Below, piece by piece: positions 21,090 through 30,164 of a DNA stretch of 64,000 nucleotides (positions within the stretch are counted from its first letter, which is position 1; each line of letters opens with the position of its first letter). Location of the stretch: assembly GCA_019187185.1 (NCBI GenBank), contig JABAQU010000002.1, forward strand, positions 1 to 64,000, read 5' to 3'. The notes under the pieces were generated by a model, which was not told the origin of the DNA, ran no database searches, and worked only from the letters and a program-made list of their open reading frames with translations. Made by a program: the position numbers and the translations under genes. Source of the DNA: Steroidobacteraceae bacterium (GTDB taxonomy: Bacteria; Pseudomonadota; Gammaproteobacteria; Steroidobacterales; Steroidobacteraceae).

Positions 21090-23120
21090 TCAGGGGCGGG
21101 TGATTCCCGGCGGATCGGCGAACCGGCGAATGCCGAGCGCCTCGTGGATTTCGGCCGGGAAGTATGCGACGCCCTCTTTCATGACGAGACTGACACGCCG
21201 GACATCGGAAATGTTCCGCGTCGGGTCCCCCTCCACCAGTATCAGGTCGGCCCGCTTGCCGCGCTCGATCGACCCGCGATCGGCCCAAAGGCGGAGCACG
21301 CGGGCGCCGTTGCGCGTCGCGATGCGCAGGGCGTCGGCCGGCGGGATGCCGGCCTTCACTTCGAGCTCGAGTTCGCGATGCAGCGTAAAGCCGCCGATGT
21401 CGTCGGTGCCGGCGAGGATCGGAATGCCCGCCGCGAATGCACGCCCGGCGAATTGCAGCAGCTTCTCGTACCCGGCGTAGTAGCGCGCCACCTTGTCCGG
21501 CGGGATGTCCATCGTGTTCGTCGCCCACGCGCGAGCGAGCGACGAGGGCACGTGGTTCGCGACACTGCCGAACGTCGGGTTCGGCTGGCCGGCCGCCTGC
21601 TGGAACATGTACTCGAAGGTCGCGAGCGTGAGGTCGAGTACCGTGCCGCGCTCCTGCAGGAGCTTCAGGAAGTCCTGTACCGCGCGCGAATCGAGGTCGA
21701 TGTCCGCCGCCTGCTCGCCGATCAGGTAGAAGCGCGCGAGCGTACGCGTATCGGTGTCCGGCGCAACGAGAAAATTGAGCATCATCTGGTTGACGTGCTG
21801 CAACTCGTCGTAGCCGGCCCGGACCGCGTCCTCGGCCCGGGCGAAGGCCGGCACGTGCCCGCTGACGCGCAGGCCGCGCTCGTGCGCGTACTGAGCAATC
21901 GGCGCCATCCATTCGGGCCTGATCGAATTGTAGAGCTTCACCTGCGGGTAACCGCGCTGTGCGTACCAGTCGACCGCCGCCTGCGCCTCGTCGAGGCTTT
22001 TCACGACGAAATCGGCACGCGCGGCGAACGGACTGTCGCCCTCGATGAAGCCCGCCGCGACGATCTCGGGCCCGGCGAGGCGTCCTGCCGCGAGGTCGCC
22101 GGCGAGTTCCGCGAGCGTCCGGTTGTCGTTGCCCATGTCGCGCACCGTGGTGACGCCGCCCGCGAGATCGAGCAGCACGTTCCACGCGTCCTCGTGCGTA
22201 TGCATGTCGAAGAGCCCCGGAAGCAGTGCGCGACCGGCGCCGTCGATCGACGGCATCGCGCCGGTCGCGGCAGACCCCGCGGGATAGAGCGCGGCGATGC
22301 GGCCGCCATGCACGTACACGTCCTGCGGCGCAGTCAGCGCCCCCCGCGCGCCGTCGAACACGCGCACGTTGCGCACGACGAACTCCTCTCCGAGCGGATG
22401 CGCGAGGCGGGCGGCCAGCGCCTCGAGCATGCGTCGCTCGGCCGCCTTCTGCAGCGCTTCGAGCGGGGCCACGTCCCCCGCCCAGCCGCGCGGCGCGACG
22501 ATGCTGTAGCCGGGCTCGATCGAGGCGAAGAACCGGCGGTCGGCATCGTCTGTGAGCCACAGGAAGGCCGGGCGAACCTGCGCACCGCGCACCGCGTAGA
22601 GCGCCACGGCTCGGCGCTCGCTGCCGTGCGCGACCGTGGTCGACGCGAGCTTCTCGATCGACAGTTCCCCCGACGGCAGTGCCGCGACTGCCCGGCCGTC
22701 CGCCGCGAGGAGCGCCCGCGCGATCACGGCATCGGCCTCGTAGCTCCCCTCGACCGGCAGATAAAGCGCTGTGCCCTCGACATCGCGCGTGACCCGGTCG
22801 GCCGACGAATGCCAGCGCGCACGGCCGTGCCGGCGCACGAACTGCTCGTCGATCTTCGAGCCGAACGTCGACGTACCCGTGACGCGATACGACGCGAACG
22901 TCCCGTCGCCCGCGACGGCAATGCGCTCGGCGAGGTCGGGCCCGCGGCCGTTGTTGCGATATGAAAGGGTCGTCGCGATCGTGCCGTCGGGCAGCGTGCG
23001 CGTCGTCTGGTGCCCCGACACCTTGCCCGCAAAGACGACGTCGTATTCGGTCACGTCGGCCGCGCGCGCGGCGCCGGCGAGGCCGCACGCCGCAGCCAGT
23101 ATCCATGGCATGAATCGCAT
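21090..23120 (-). CDS. Exported metal-dependent amidohydrolase with extra N-terminal domain
   Basis: 676-aa amidohydrolase-superfamily protein with a signal peptide ([20 protein letters not shown]). The C-terminal half (from about residue 290) is the TIM-barrel hydrolase, like imidazolonepropionase-type enzymes: metal-binding FDMHTHEDAW, GHVPAF, LQHVNQM and the catalytic Asp in AGTDDIGG. It ends with the beta-sandwich ADLILVEGDP. The first ~270 residues after the signal peptide are an unrecognised region (starting VTEYDVVFAGKVSGHQ) with beta-strand-like character. The ATG at 23120 is chosen for the signal peptide. The substrate is unknown. It heads an operon with a two-component system. Confidence 0.85.
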   Translation of the reverse strand: MRFMPWILAAACGLAGAARAADVTEYDVVFAGKVSGHQTTRTLPDGTIATTLSYRNNGRGPDLAERIAVAGDGTFASYRVTGTSTFGSKIDEQFVRRHGRARWHSSADRVTRDVEGTALYLPVEGSYEADAVIARALLAADGRAVAALPSGELSIEKLASTTVAHGSERRAVALYAVRGAQVRPAFLWLTDDADRRFFASIEPGYSIVAPRGWAGDVAPLEALQKAAERRMLEALAARLAHPLGEEFVVRNVRVFDGARGALTAPQDVYVHGGRIAALYPAGSAATGAMPSIDGAGRALLPGLFDMHTHEDAWNVLLDLAGGVTTVRDMGNDNRTLAELAGDLAAGRLAGPEIVAAGFIEGDSPFAARADFVVKSLDEAQAAVDWYAQRGYPQVKLYNSIRPEWMAPIAQYAHERGLRVSGHVPAFARAEDAVRAGYDELQHVNQMMLNFLVAPDTDTRTLARFYLIGEQAADIDLDSRAVQDFLKLLQERGTVLDLTLATFEYMFQQAAGQPNPTFGSVANHVPSSLARAWATNTMDIPPDKVARYYAGYEKLLQFAGRAFAAGIPILAGTDDIGGFTLHRELELEVKAGIPPADALRIATRNGARVLRLWADRGSIERGKRADLILVEGDPTRNISDVRRVSLVMKEGVAYFPAEIHEALGIRRFADPPGITRP

Positions 23121-23172
23121 CGATGAATCCCCCGTCGCCCTGTCGCGGGCGTGCAAGGGGCGCAGTGTAAAC

Positions 23173-23199
23173 CCGCCCGCGGCCGGCAGCCGCGGGCGG
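23173..23199 (-). terminator. Strong hairpin after the GGDEF/EAL gene
   Basis: An 11-bp perfect GC stem with a 5-nt loop lies directly after the diguanylate cyclase/phosphodiesterase stop. On the minus strand it is followed by GTTTAC rather than a long U-run. It separates that gene from the amidohydrolase operon. Confidence 0.6.
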
Positions 23200-23203
23200 A
23201 CAT

Positions 23204-25882
23204 TCAGGCGTTCACGGCCTTCAGCACGCGCTGCGGCTGGGCGATGCCGTAGCCCTGCGCGTAGTCCACGCCGAGGCTCGTCAGCATCTGGATGATCTCG
23301 GCATTTTCCGCGAACTCGGCGATCGTCTGCTTGCCGGTCAGATGGCCGATCTCGTTGATCGAACGGACCATCTCGCGGTCGATCGGGTCGCGCAGGATCT
23401 CGCGCACGAAGCTGCCGTCGATCTTCAGGAAATCGACCGGGAAGTGCTTGAGGTAGCCGAACGACGAGAGTCCAGTGCCGAAATCGTCGAGCGCGAACTT
23501 GCAGCCGAGTTCCTTCAGCGCCTGGATGAAGCGGTTTGCCTGCGAGAAGCTCGCCACCGCCGCGGTCTCGGTGATCTCGAAACAGATCTTCGAGGCGTCG
23601 ATGCCGCTCTTGCCGAACTGGTCGATCACGAACGGCAGGAATTTGTCGTCGCCGAGGCTCTGGCCCGACAGGTTGATCGAGCACATCGCGAGCCGCTCGC
23701 GCTCGTCCGCCTCGGAAACGAGCCAGCGGAAGGCGTTCTCGATGACCCAGCGGTCGATGTTCGGCGTGATACCGTAGCGCTCGGCGGCCGCGATGAAGTT
23801 GTCGGGCGAGACCATGCGGCCGTTCTCGTCGCGCATGCGCAGCAGCAGTTCATAGTGCGCACCGGTGATCAGGCCCGCCGGCTGCAGCGGCTGGATCGTC
23901 ATCCGGTAGAGCTCGAAGCGGCCCTCCTCGAGCGCCGAGTTGATGCGCGCGGCCCACTGCATTTCGCGGCGGCGGCGCATCAGCTCGATGTCGTTCTCCG
24001 CGAAGCTGTGCACGCGGTTGCGGCCGGACTCCTTCGCGGCCGCGCAGGCGCTGTCGGCCGCCGACAGCACGGACGCCACGTCCTCGTTGTCGGCGGTGAT
24101 CGGCACGACGCCGATGCTCGCACCGAGACGGAACACGCGGTCTTCCCAGGTGAAGCGGAAGTCGCGCAGCACCTCGCGGAGCGTTTCCGCGGTGCGCATC
24201 GCCTCGTCGAGCGAGCAGCTCTCGAGCAGGATCCCGAACTCGTCGCCGCCGAGGCGCGACAGCGTATCGCGCCAGCGCACCTTCGACTTCAGCAGCGCAC
24301 CCACCTGGCCGAGCAGCGCATCGCCGGCGCTGTGGCCGCAGGTGTCGTTGATGATCTTGAACTGGTCGATGTCGAGATAACAGAGTGCGTACGAGGCCTC
24401 GCGCGCCTTGGCACTCTTGAGGGCACGCTCGAGCCGGCTCTCGAATTCGCGCCGGTTGACGAGGCCCGTCAGGATGTCGTGGCTCGCGTGGTACGAGAGC
24501 CGCCGGTTCAGCTCGCGCGATTCGGACACGTCGTGGAACACGAGGACGCCGCCCGAAACCCTGCCCGCCCCGTCGCGGATCGGCGCCGCGGTGCTCTCGA
24601 CGTACAGCTCATTGCCGTCGCGGCGGATCAGCAGCATCGGGCGCACGGACTTGATCGGGCGGATGCGCCGCACCGACATCGTCAGCGGATTCTCGAGCGG
24701 CTCGCAGGTTTCCTCGTGGAAAGCCTTGAACACGTCGTCCACCGAACGGCCCATCGCGTCCTCGAGGCGCCAGCCGGTGAGTTCCTCGGCGATCGGGTTG
24801 ATGTAGTCGATGATCGAGTTCGCGTCGGTCGTGATCACGCCGTCGCCGATCGACTGCAGCGTGATCTGCGCGCTCTCCTTCTCGCGAAACAGCGCCTCCT
24901 CGTACAGCTTGCGCTCGGTGATGTCGATCTCCATGCCGACGATGCGCCGCAGCCGGCCGCCCTCGTCGACGTGCGCCTTCGCGCGACTCACCACCCAGCG
25001 CCACTCGCCGCTGCGATGGCGCATGCGATGGATGCTCTCGCACAGCGGCGCGCGCCCCTCGACGTGCTCGCGCATCGCGGCCTGCACGCGCGACATGTCC
25101 TCCGTGTGCACGAGCGCACGCCAGTCGGTCGGCCCGGCGAGATCCTCGTCGCTGTAGCCGAGCATCTCCTTCCAGCGCTGCGAAAACGTGACGACATTGG
25201 TGTCGGCATCGAAGTCCCACATGCCCTCGTTGGCCGCGGCCTGCGCGAGGCCGACGCGCACCTCGAGGTCGTCGAGCCGCGCCCCGAGCCGCACGCGCTC
25301 GAGACCGGTCGCGAGGCTCGTGCCGAGGAGCTTCAGCAGCAACTGGACATTGACGTCCCAGGGGCCGCGCGACATCGCATTGGCGAGCCCGAGGATGCCG
25401 GCCGGGCGGTCCTGCACCCGGAACGCGACGAAGAGCGTGGAGCCGACCTTCAGGGCGCCGAAGAGGCGCGCTTCGGCAGCGCTCTCCTTCTTCGGTGCGC
25501 TGGTGTCGCGCAGCTCGGAGAGCCGCAGGTGATCGAGGCGCGTGCGCAGCCAGGGCAGATCGGCGAATGCCGCGCCGCGCAGTTCCTCGAGGCGGGTCTG
25601 CGCGAAAGTGCCGCGTGCGACATGCACATCGCCGACCGCGGCCTCGCCGAAGAGCGCAACGTACGCGGCGTCGCACGCAGTCGCCTCGCGCAGCGCCTCG
25701 AGGCTGCGCGCGACGACGTCCGCGAGCGTCTCGCGCCGCATGTTCTGCAGGTCGACGGCAATCTTGGTGCAGGCGACATCCAGGCCGAGCGCGGGTCGCG
25801 CGCCGCGCGCGGTGAATACGCCGGGCGCCAGGATGTCGGATGCGGTGAATTCGGCGGGCTTGTCGGTCGTTACGCCGGGCAT
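23204..25882 (-). CDS. GAF-PAS-PAS-GGDEF-EAL hybrid c-di-GMP enzyme
   Basis: 892-aa cytosolic signalling protein. An N-terminal GAF-like region (about 30-200) precedes two PAS domains (about 215-345 with VGMEIDITERK, and 350-470). GGDEF follows, with an intact SRLGGDEFGI near residue 544, so cyclase activity is possible. In the EAL domain the EAL triad reads ELL (YELLLRM, about 677). The catalytic Glu and other ligand motifs are present: INLSGQSL, CFEITETA, LDDFGTG, LKIDGSFV, AEFAEN and VDYAQGYGI. Phosphodiesterase activity is therefore plausible. Start: ATG 25882 is preferred; a GTG at 25957 would add 25 residues of poor composition. It is monocistronic. Confidence 0.92.
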   Translation of the reverse strand: MPGVTTDKPAEFTASDILAPGVFTARGARPALGLDVACTKIAVDLQNMRRETLADVVARSLEALREATACDAAYVALFGEAAVGDVHVARGTFAQTRLEELRGAAFADLPWLRTRLDHLRLSELRDTSAPKKESAAEARLFGALKVGSTLFVAFRVQDRPAGILGLANAMSRGPWDVNVQLLLKLLGTSLATGLERVRLGARLDDLEVRVGLAQAAANEGMWDFDADTNVVTFSQRWKEMLGYSDEDLAGPTDWRALVHTEDMSRVQAAMREHVEGRAPLCESIHRMRHRSGEWRWVVSRAKAHVDEGGRLRRIVGMEIDITERKLYEEALFREKESAQITLQSIGDGVITTDANSIIDYINPIAEELTGWRLEDAMGRSVDDVFKAFHEETCEPLENPLTMSVRRIRPIKSVRPMLLIRRDGNELYVESTAAPIRDGAGRVSGGVLVFHDVSESRELNRRLSYHASHDILTGLVNRREFESRLERALKSAKAREASYALCYLDIDQFKIINDTCGHSAGDALLGQVGALLKSKVRWRDTLSRLGGDEFGILLESCSLDEAMRTAETLREVLRDFRFTWEDRVFRLGASIGVVPITADNEDVASVLSAADSACAAAKESGRNRVHSFAENDIELMRRRREMQWAARINSALEEGRFELYRMTIQPLQPAGLITGAHYELLLRMRDENGRMVSPDNFIAAAERYGITPNIDRWVIENAFRWLVSEADERERLAMCSINLSGQSLGDDKFLPFVIDQFGKSGIDASKICFEITETAAVASFSQANRFIQALKELGCKFALDDFGTGLSSFGYLKHFPVDFLKIDGSFVREILRDPIDREMVRSINEIGHLTGKQTIAEFAENAEIIQMLTSLGVDYAQGYGIAQPQRVLKAVNA

Positions 25883-26045
25883 CGAGGGTCGATCCCCAAA
25901 GTTACGAGGTCGGATTCTGACAAGCGCTCGGCCCCCTGCCATAGACTTGCGACACACTTCGCGCGCGCATCGCGAGTAATCAGTTACGCCCGGATTGTGT
26001 CACACCCAATGAAGAATACAAGCTAAGCATTTGTCCCGAATACGT

Positions 26046-27782
26046 TTACGGTTGGGTCGGCGCCGATGCGACATATTTTGGCGCCGGATAACGAATGGCC
26101 CGCCTCGCGTCACCCCGCGCAACACAGGCCGTGTCCGGCGCACCGGCAACGAGTGACCACGCCTCCCCCGCCGAACGACCCGCAGGCCGGACCGATGCGC
26201 CGGCGAAACACGGCACGAGCATTGTGTCCGGCACGAGCAGCACCCGGTTCGGCGCGGAGGCGAGCCAGCGCGCGGCATCGGCGACTTCGTCATCGTCCGT
26301 GCGCCAGCGTCGATGGCCGAAGTTCACGGTCGGTCGATCGAGGTAGAGGAGGAACTGCTCCTTGTAGGCGACGAGTCCCAGTTCGTGGTCCCGCGGCACG
26401 GCCGCGAGTACGCGGCGCGTGAAGGCGCTTCCCGATCGCACGGGATCGATACGTGGCTCGATCGCCCAGGAGAACGAGAGCGCCAGCGCGCCGAGCACGA
26501 ACGGCCACGCGAGACGCGGACGCCACCAGGCCGCGACGAGCCAGCCCCCGACGCAGGCGGCGGCAACCGCGGCGACCGGCAGATCGCCCGGCAGTCCCTC
26601 CTCCGCCAGCATACCGATCACCCCGGGTACCTCGAGGTACTCGGCCAGCGCGAACGCGGCGAAAACGAGCGCGAGCACGCCTGCCCCCACGAGGCCGGCG
26701 AGCGCGATACCGCGGCGCGCGTACACGGCCGGCAGCGCCCCGGCCGCGGCGACCGCCAGCGCCGGCAACGCCGGCAGCACGTACACGCCGCGCTTGCCGG
26801 GGCTCATCGTGAAAAAGAGCAGCACCAGCACCACCCAGGCGAGCAGCAGCCAGACCCGTGCGTCGCGGGCCCGCCACGCGTCCCGCCAGCGCGGCACGAG
26901 CCAGAAGGCGAGCACCGGCCACGGCAACCACAGGACCGGAATCACTTCGACGAGGTAGTAGTACCAGGCCTTGACGTGGTGCCAGGCCGCCGCATACCGC
27001 GTGACCGTCTGGTGAAAGAGGATCTCGTCACGGTACGCCGCATACTCCGGCGAGCCGCGATGCAGGACGGCGAGCAGCATCGGCACGAGCCAGAGGGCGA
27101 TCGCGGCGAGGAAGCCGAGCGGTGCGAGCACCCAGTGCGCACCCGAGGGCGGAATCGTCGCGAGGCCCTGCCAGCCCCGGCGACGCATCGCCGCCCAGGG
27201 AATCAGGATGAGGAGCGGCAGGAAACCGACGCCCTTCGTGATGACGCCCAGCCCGGAGGCGACACCGCCGACGAAATACCAGCCCCACGCCGGCCCGAGC
27301 AGCAGGTGACGCGCAAGGCCGTAGACGCCGAGGGTAATCAGGAAACACACGGTCGCGTCGATCTGCGCGCCGCGCGTGACCATGACGAACTGCAGCGTGC
27401 ACGCGAGCGTCAGTGCGGCGGCGAGCGCCGCCGCGCGCCCCGCGAGGCGCCTCGCGAGGTCGTACGCCAGCAAGAGCACCCCGCCCGCCGCGAGCAGCGA
27501 CGGCAGCAGGAACGCGACCCGCATCGAGCCCGTCACGGACAGCACGGCGGCAATGAGCCACATGTAGAGCGGCGGCTTGTCCTGGTAGAGATCGCCGCCC
27601 ACCCGCGGGAACAGCCAGTCGCCGCTCGCGACCATGTCGCGCGCGACCACCGCGAAGCGCGGCTCGTCCGCAGGCCACGGGTCGCGCAGGCCGAGGCCGC
27701 TCGCGACGAGGACCGCGAGCGCGAGCAGCAGCCACGCGAGGTCCTGCCAGCGCAGCGGTTCAGGGTGACCCTGCGGCACCAT
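26046..27782 (-). CDS. ArnT-like polyprenyl-phosphate glycosyltransferase (GT39/PMT type)
   Basis: 578-aa inner-membrane glycosyltransferase with around a dozen hydrophobic segments. The family-typical N-terminal motif GLRDPWPADEPRFAVVARDM (acidic catalytic residues) and the periplasmic LYQDKPPLYMWLIA match the ArnT/PMT superfamily. It would move a sugar from undecaprenyl phosphate to lipid A or another acceptor on the periplasmic side. It starts 11 bp after a LABN gene and follows a GT2 gene, the usual donor-synthesis partner. The sugar is unknown; arnA/B-type genes for aminoarabinose are absent. The C-terminal periplasmic region carries two cysteines. Confidence 0.85.
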   Translation of the reverse strand: MVPQGHPEPLRWQDLAWLLLALAVLVASGLGLRDPWPADEPRFAVVARDMVASGDWLFPRVGGDLYQDKPPLYMWLIAAVLSVTGSMRVAFLLPSLLAAGGVLLLAYDLARRLAGRAAALAAALTLACTLQFVMVTRGAQIDATVCFLITLGVYGLARHLLLGPAWGWYFVGGVASGLGVITKGVGFLPLLILIPWAAMRRRGWQGLATIPPSGAHWVLAPLGFLAAIALWLVPMLLAVLHRGSPEYAAYRDEILFHQTVTRYAAAWHHVKAWYYYLVEVIPVLWLPWPVLAFWLVPRWRDAWRARDARVWLLLAWVVLVLLFFTMSPGKRGVYVLPALPALAVAAAGALPAVYARRGIALAGLVGAGVLALVFAAFALAEYLEVPGVIGMLAEEGLPGDLPVAAVAAACVGGWLVAAWWRPRLAWPFVLGALALSFSWAIEPRIDPVRSGSAFTRRVLAAVPRDHELGLVAYKEQFLLYLDRPTVNFGHRRWRTDDDEVADAARWLASAPNRVLLVPDTMLVPCFAGASVRPAGRSAGEAWSLVAGAPDTACVARGDARRAIRYPAPKYVASAPTQP

Positions 27783-27793
27783 CGGCCCGGTGC

Positions 27794-28075
27794 TCAATCC
27801 GGCGGGCCGCCCGCCGGCCGCGCGCGCAGCAGCTGCAGGTTGCGCAGGTAGACGATGAGCCCGGCACCCTGTCCGACGATGAACACGGGATCCTTGCGGT
27901 GGATCGCGTACGCGAACAGCAGTGCACCGCCGGCGACGCTGAAATACCAGAACATGTGCGGCACGACACTCTGCTTGCGACGCTCGCTCGCGATCCACTG
28001 CACGAGGAAGCGAGCCGAGAACAGGCCCTGTGCGACGAAGCCGAGCACGATCCAGAGCGTTTGTTCCTTGGTCAC
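27794..28075 (-). CDS. LABN-domain (lipid A biosynthesis N-terminal) small membrane protein
   Basis: 93-aa protein matching the lipid-A-disaccharide-synthase N-terminal (LABN) family: LWIVLGFVAQGLFSARFLVQ, WIASERRKQSVVP and FWYFSVAGGALLFAYAI. Three hydrophobic helices are visible. The GTG start at 28075 overlaps the upstream GT2 stop by GTGA. LABN proteins commonly sit between a DPM1-like GT2 and a GT39 enzyme, and may help present or flip the polyprenyl-linked sugar, but the role is not proven. Confidence 0.85.
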   Translation of the reverse strand: MTKEQTLWIVLGFVAQGLFSARFLVQWIASERRKQSVVPHMFWYFSVAGGALLFAYAIHRKDPVFIVGQGAGLIVYLRNLQLLRARPAGGPPD

Positions 28076-28830
28076 GGCCGATCCCCCGCAGGTGCGTCGG
28101 CGCCCTGCACTTCGCGCGCCACGAGGCCGCGCCAGTAGCGGCGCGCGAGCCACATCACGCCGAAAATATCCACGATGCCGACCCACAGCCGGTCGAACAT
28201 GCCGTACTTCGATTGGCCGCGGCTGCGCGGCCGGTGGTTGACCGGCACCGATACGACACGCGCGCCGTGGCGCTGGAACAGTGCCGGCAGGAAGCGGTGC
28301 ATGTGGTCGAACTGCGGCAGCGCGAGGAACACCGCGCGATCGAACAGCTTGATGCCGCAGCCGGTGTCGGGCGTGCCGTCATCCAGCATCCAGCCTCGAA
28401 CGCCATTGGCGATGCGCGACTGCAGGTGCCGGCGCCACGTGTCCTTGCGGTTGACGCGATTGCCCATGACGAGGCGCACGCCGGCCGCCTCGCCGTCCCG
28501 GCGCGCGGCCATGAGCGCCGGAATGTCCGCCGGATCGTTCTGTCCGTCGCCGTCGAGCGTCGCGATCCAGTCGGCGCGGGCGTACGCCACGCCGCTCGAC
28601 ACGCCCGCGCTCTGGCCGCTGCGGCGCGAATGGCGCAGCAGGCGCAGCGGCGCCACGCCGGCATCGCGCAGTCGCAGGACGCACTCGCCGGTCGCGTCGG
28701 TACTGCCGTCGTCGATGAACAGCACTTCGTAGGCGCGCCCCGCGAGCGCCGCGGCAATCTCCCGCGCGAGCGGCTCGACATTGTCGGCCTCGTTGTAGAC
28801 GGGAATGACGATCGATACTTCGGGCTTCAC
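28072..28830 (-). CDS. GT2 glycosyltransferase (polyprenyl-phosphate sugar transferase type)
   Basis: 252-aa family 2 glycosyltransferase. Motifs: VSIVIPVYNEADNV, FIDDGSTDATG, the DXD-like ATLDGDGQNDPADI, and the late RPRSRGQSKYGMFDR typical of DPM1/ArnC-like enzymes. Unlike ArnC it lacks two long C-terminal TM helices; one weak hydrophobic segment (VGIVDIFGVMWLA) is present. It would make a polyprenyl-phosphate sugar for the downstream ArnT-like enzyme. It overlaps the LABN gene by 4 bp. Confidence 0.9.
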   Translation of the reverse strand: MKPEVSIVIPVYNEADNVEPLAREIAAALAGRAYEVLFIDDGSTDATGECVLRLRDAGVAPLRLLRHSRRSGQSAGVSSGVAYARADWIATLDGDGQNDPADIPALMAARRDGEAAGVRLVMGNRVNRKDTWRRHLQSRIANGVRGWMLDDGTPDTGCGIKLFDRAVFLALPQFDHMHRFLPALFQRHGARVVSVPVNHRPRSRGQSKYGMFDRLWVGIVDIFGVMWLARRYWRGLVAREVQGADAPAGDRP

Positions 28831-28879
28831 TCAGGGGTCTCCGTGCACCATCGACGTACGACCGCCGTGGCGCCCGACA

Positions 28880-29560
28880 TCAATCGGTGCCGCGCATGCG
28901 GTCGCGGGCGCGCGCAAACTGCGCCCGGAGTTCCGCGGTCATGTCCTCCTGCCATTGTCGCATGCCGGCCGCATCGAGCGTGCGCGGCACGCGTCGCGGC
29001 GCACCGATCGCGATCACGATCCGCGCGAACGGCAGCGGGATCACGAACCGGTCCCAGTGGAAGAGAATGGCCCGGCTCGCGGCATAGGCCATCGGCAGCA
29101 TCGGCCGCCCGGACATCTGCGCGAGCAGGATCGCACCGGGCTTGAACACGAAGCGCGGGCCGCGCGGGCCGTCGGGCGTGATGATCGGCGAAACGTCGCG
29201 CTTGACCAGCGCCTCGTAGTAGTCGCGCAGCGCGCGCGCACCCGTGTGTGACGAACTGCCGCGCACCGCGACGCCACCGAAGCGGTCGACCAGCATCGCA
29301 CCGATCTCGCCGTCGACCGACGGGCTCACGAGGAACCCCGCGGTCACGCGCGGCCGCTGCGCGAGGAGCCATTGCGCACAGAAGAGCTGGTGCTGGTGCC
29401 ACAGCACCGGTATGAACGACGGCGCCATCGCGAGCGCGGCATCGAGATGTTCGGCACCGATCACCTGCGGCCGGCGCGCGAGGCCCCAGACCAGCCGCAC
29501 GAGCGCGGCACCGACCGGCACCACGAACCAGCGATAGGTGAAACGGCGCAGCGGCGTCAT
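28880..29560 (-). CDS. DUF374 lysophospholipid-acyltransferase-like protein
   Basis: 226-aa protein of the DUF374/LPLAT superfamily. It has an N-terminal hydrophobic segment, PVLWHQHQLF (family form of the acyltransferase His motif), a conserved region around FGGVAVRGSSS, and ITPDGPRGPRF, a hallmark of DUF374. It probably acylates a lipid or glycolipid at the inner membrane. The ATG is preceded by 47 bp after the phosphopantetheinyl transferase gene, and it lies 49 bp upstream of the GT2 gene, so this looks like one operon. Confidence 0.85.
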   Translation of the reverse strand: MTPLRRFTYRWFVVPVGAALVRLVWGLARRPQVIGAEHLDAALAMAPSFIPVLWHQHQLFCAQWLLAQRPRVTAGFLVSPSVDGEIGAMLVDRFGGVAVRGSSSHTGARALRDYYEALVKRDVSPIITPDGPRGPRFVFKPGAILLAQMSGRPMLPMAYAASRAILFHWDRFVIPLPFARIVIAIGAPRRVPRTLDAAGMRQWQEDMTAELRAQFARARDRMRGTD

Positions 29561-29607
29561 GCGGCGGCGCGAATGCGTCGCACTGACCTGATGGCTCGAG
29601 CCGTCGC

Positions 29608-30129
29608 TCACAGGCTGCGAACCTCGAACGGCACCGCGGGCTCGCTCGTCATGACGCAGGCGGGCCAGCGATTCCCGAGCAGGATGGGCTGTGCGTGGTA
29701 CTGCACGGCGCGAAACTGCGCACCACCCGCGCACACGCGCACGGACGCTATCTGCTCGATCGTGCCGCCGCCCGCCTTGAGCGCCGCCTCCTTGGCCATC
29801 CACACAGCGCGCACCCCGAGCGTGCGCACGAGCTCGAGTTCGCCCGCATCGCAGATGGCGCCGAGCGTGAGGCGTTCGATCGCCTCGTCGCACTCCACGT
29901 CGAGCCCCACGTCGCCGCGCGTCACCGCGGCGCAGGCGACGATCGGCGCGGAGTGCGCGATGCTGAAGTCCGGGCCGCCCGCGTAGCGCGGCTTGCCCCG
30001 CGGCGGGAACGCGAAGCGCGCGGGATCCGCGGCTTCGCCGCCCGCTTCTTCCGCCTGCAACGCGGCGATGCAGGCGAGCGCGAGGCGTCGGCCGAGTTGC
30101 GTTTCGTCACTCGCCGTGTGTCCGCCCAT
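29608..30129 (-). CDS. 4'-phosphopantetheinyl transferase (Sfp type)
   Basis: 173-aa enzyme that loads the phosphopantetheine arm onto carrier proteins. Diagnostic motifs: GLDVECDE (magnesium-binding, usual GIDIE) and WMAKEAALKAGG (W-x2-KEA), with PRYAGGPDFSIAHS as the typical CoA/His motif. It is short compared with Sfp (~225 aa) and has a brief N-terminus. The likely client is the carrier domain at the end of the nearby acyl-AMP ligase, whose operon starts 35 bp away on the other strand. Confidence 0.9.
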   Translation of the reverse strand: MGGHTASDETQLGRRLALACIAALQAEEAGGEAADPARFAFPPRGKPRYAGGPDFSIAHSAPIVACAAVTRGDVGLDVECDEAIERLTLGAICDAGELELVRTLGVRAVWMAKEAALKAGGGTIEQIASVRVCAGGAQFRAVQYHAQPILLGNRWPACVMTSEPAVPFEVRSL

Positions 30130-30164
30130 GGCCGAGTAATATAAGATGCCGCGCAGCTTCAAAC
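30130..30164. promoter_or_regulatory. 35-bp divergent promoter region between PPTase and P450 genes
   Basis: This short AT-rich patch holds TAATATAAG on the plus strand and the overlapping TATATT on the minus strand, either of which could be a -10. The minus-strand -10 would be only about 8 bp from the transferase ATG. No convincing -35 is seen. Shared control of both operons is inference. Confidence 0.35.

Noticed and set aside
19086-22964. A very long open frame on the plus strand opposite the histidine kinase, response regulator and amidohydrolase
   Set aside because: It is the mirror of three well-supported genes in very GC-rich DNA; its translation is Arg/Gly/Asp-rich low complexity with no domain.
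23204-25882. Calling the EAL domain degenerate because the triad reads ELL
   Set aside because: The catalytic Glu and the other metal- and substrate-binding motifs are present; ELL is a common active variant.
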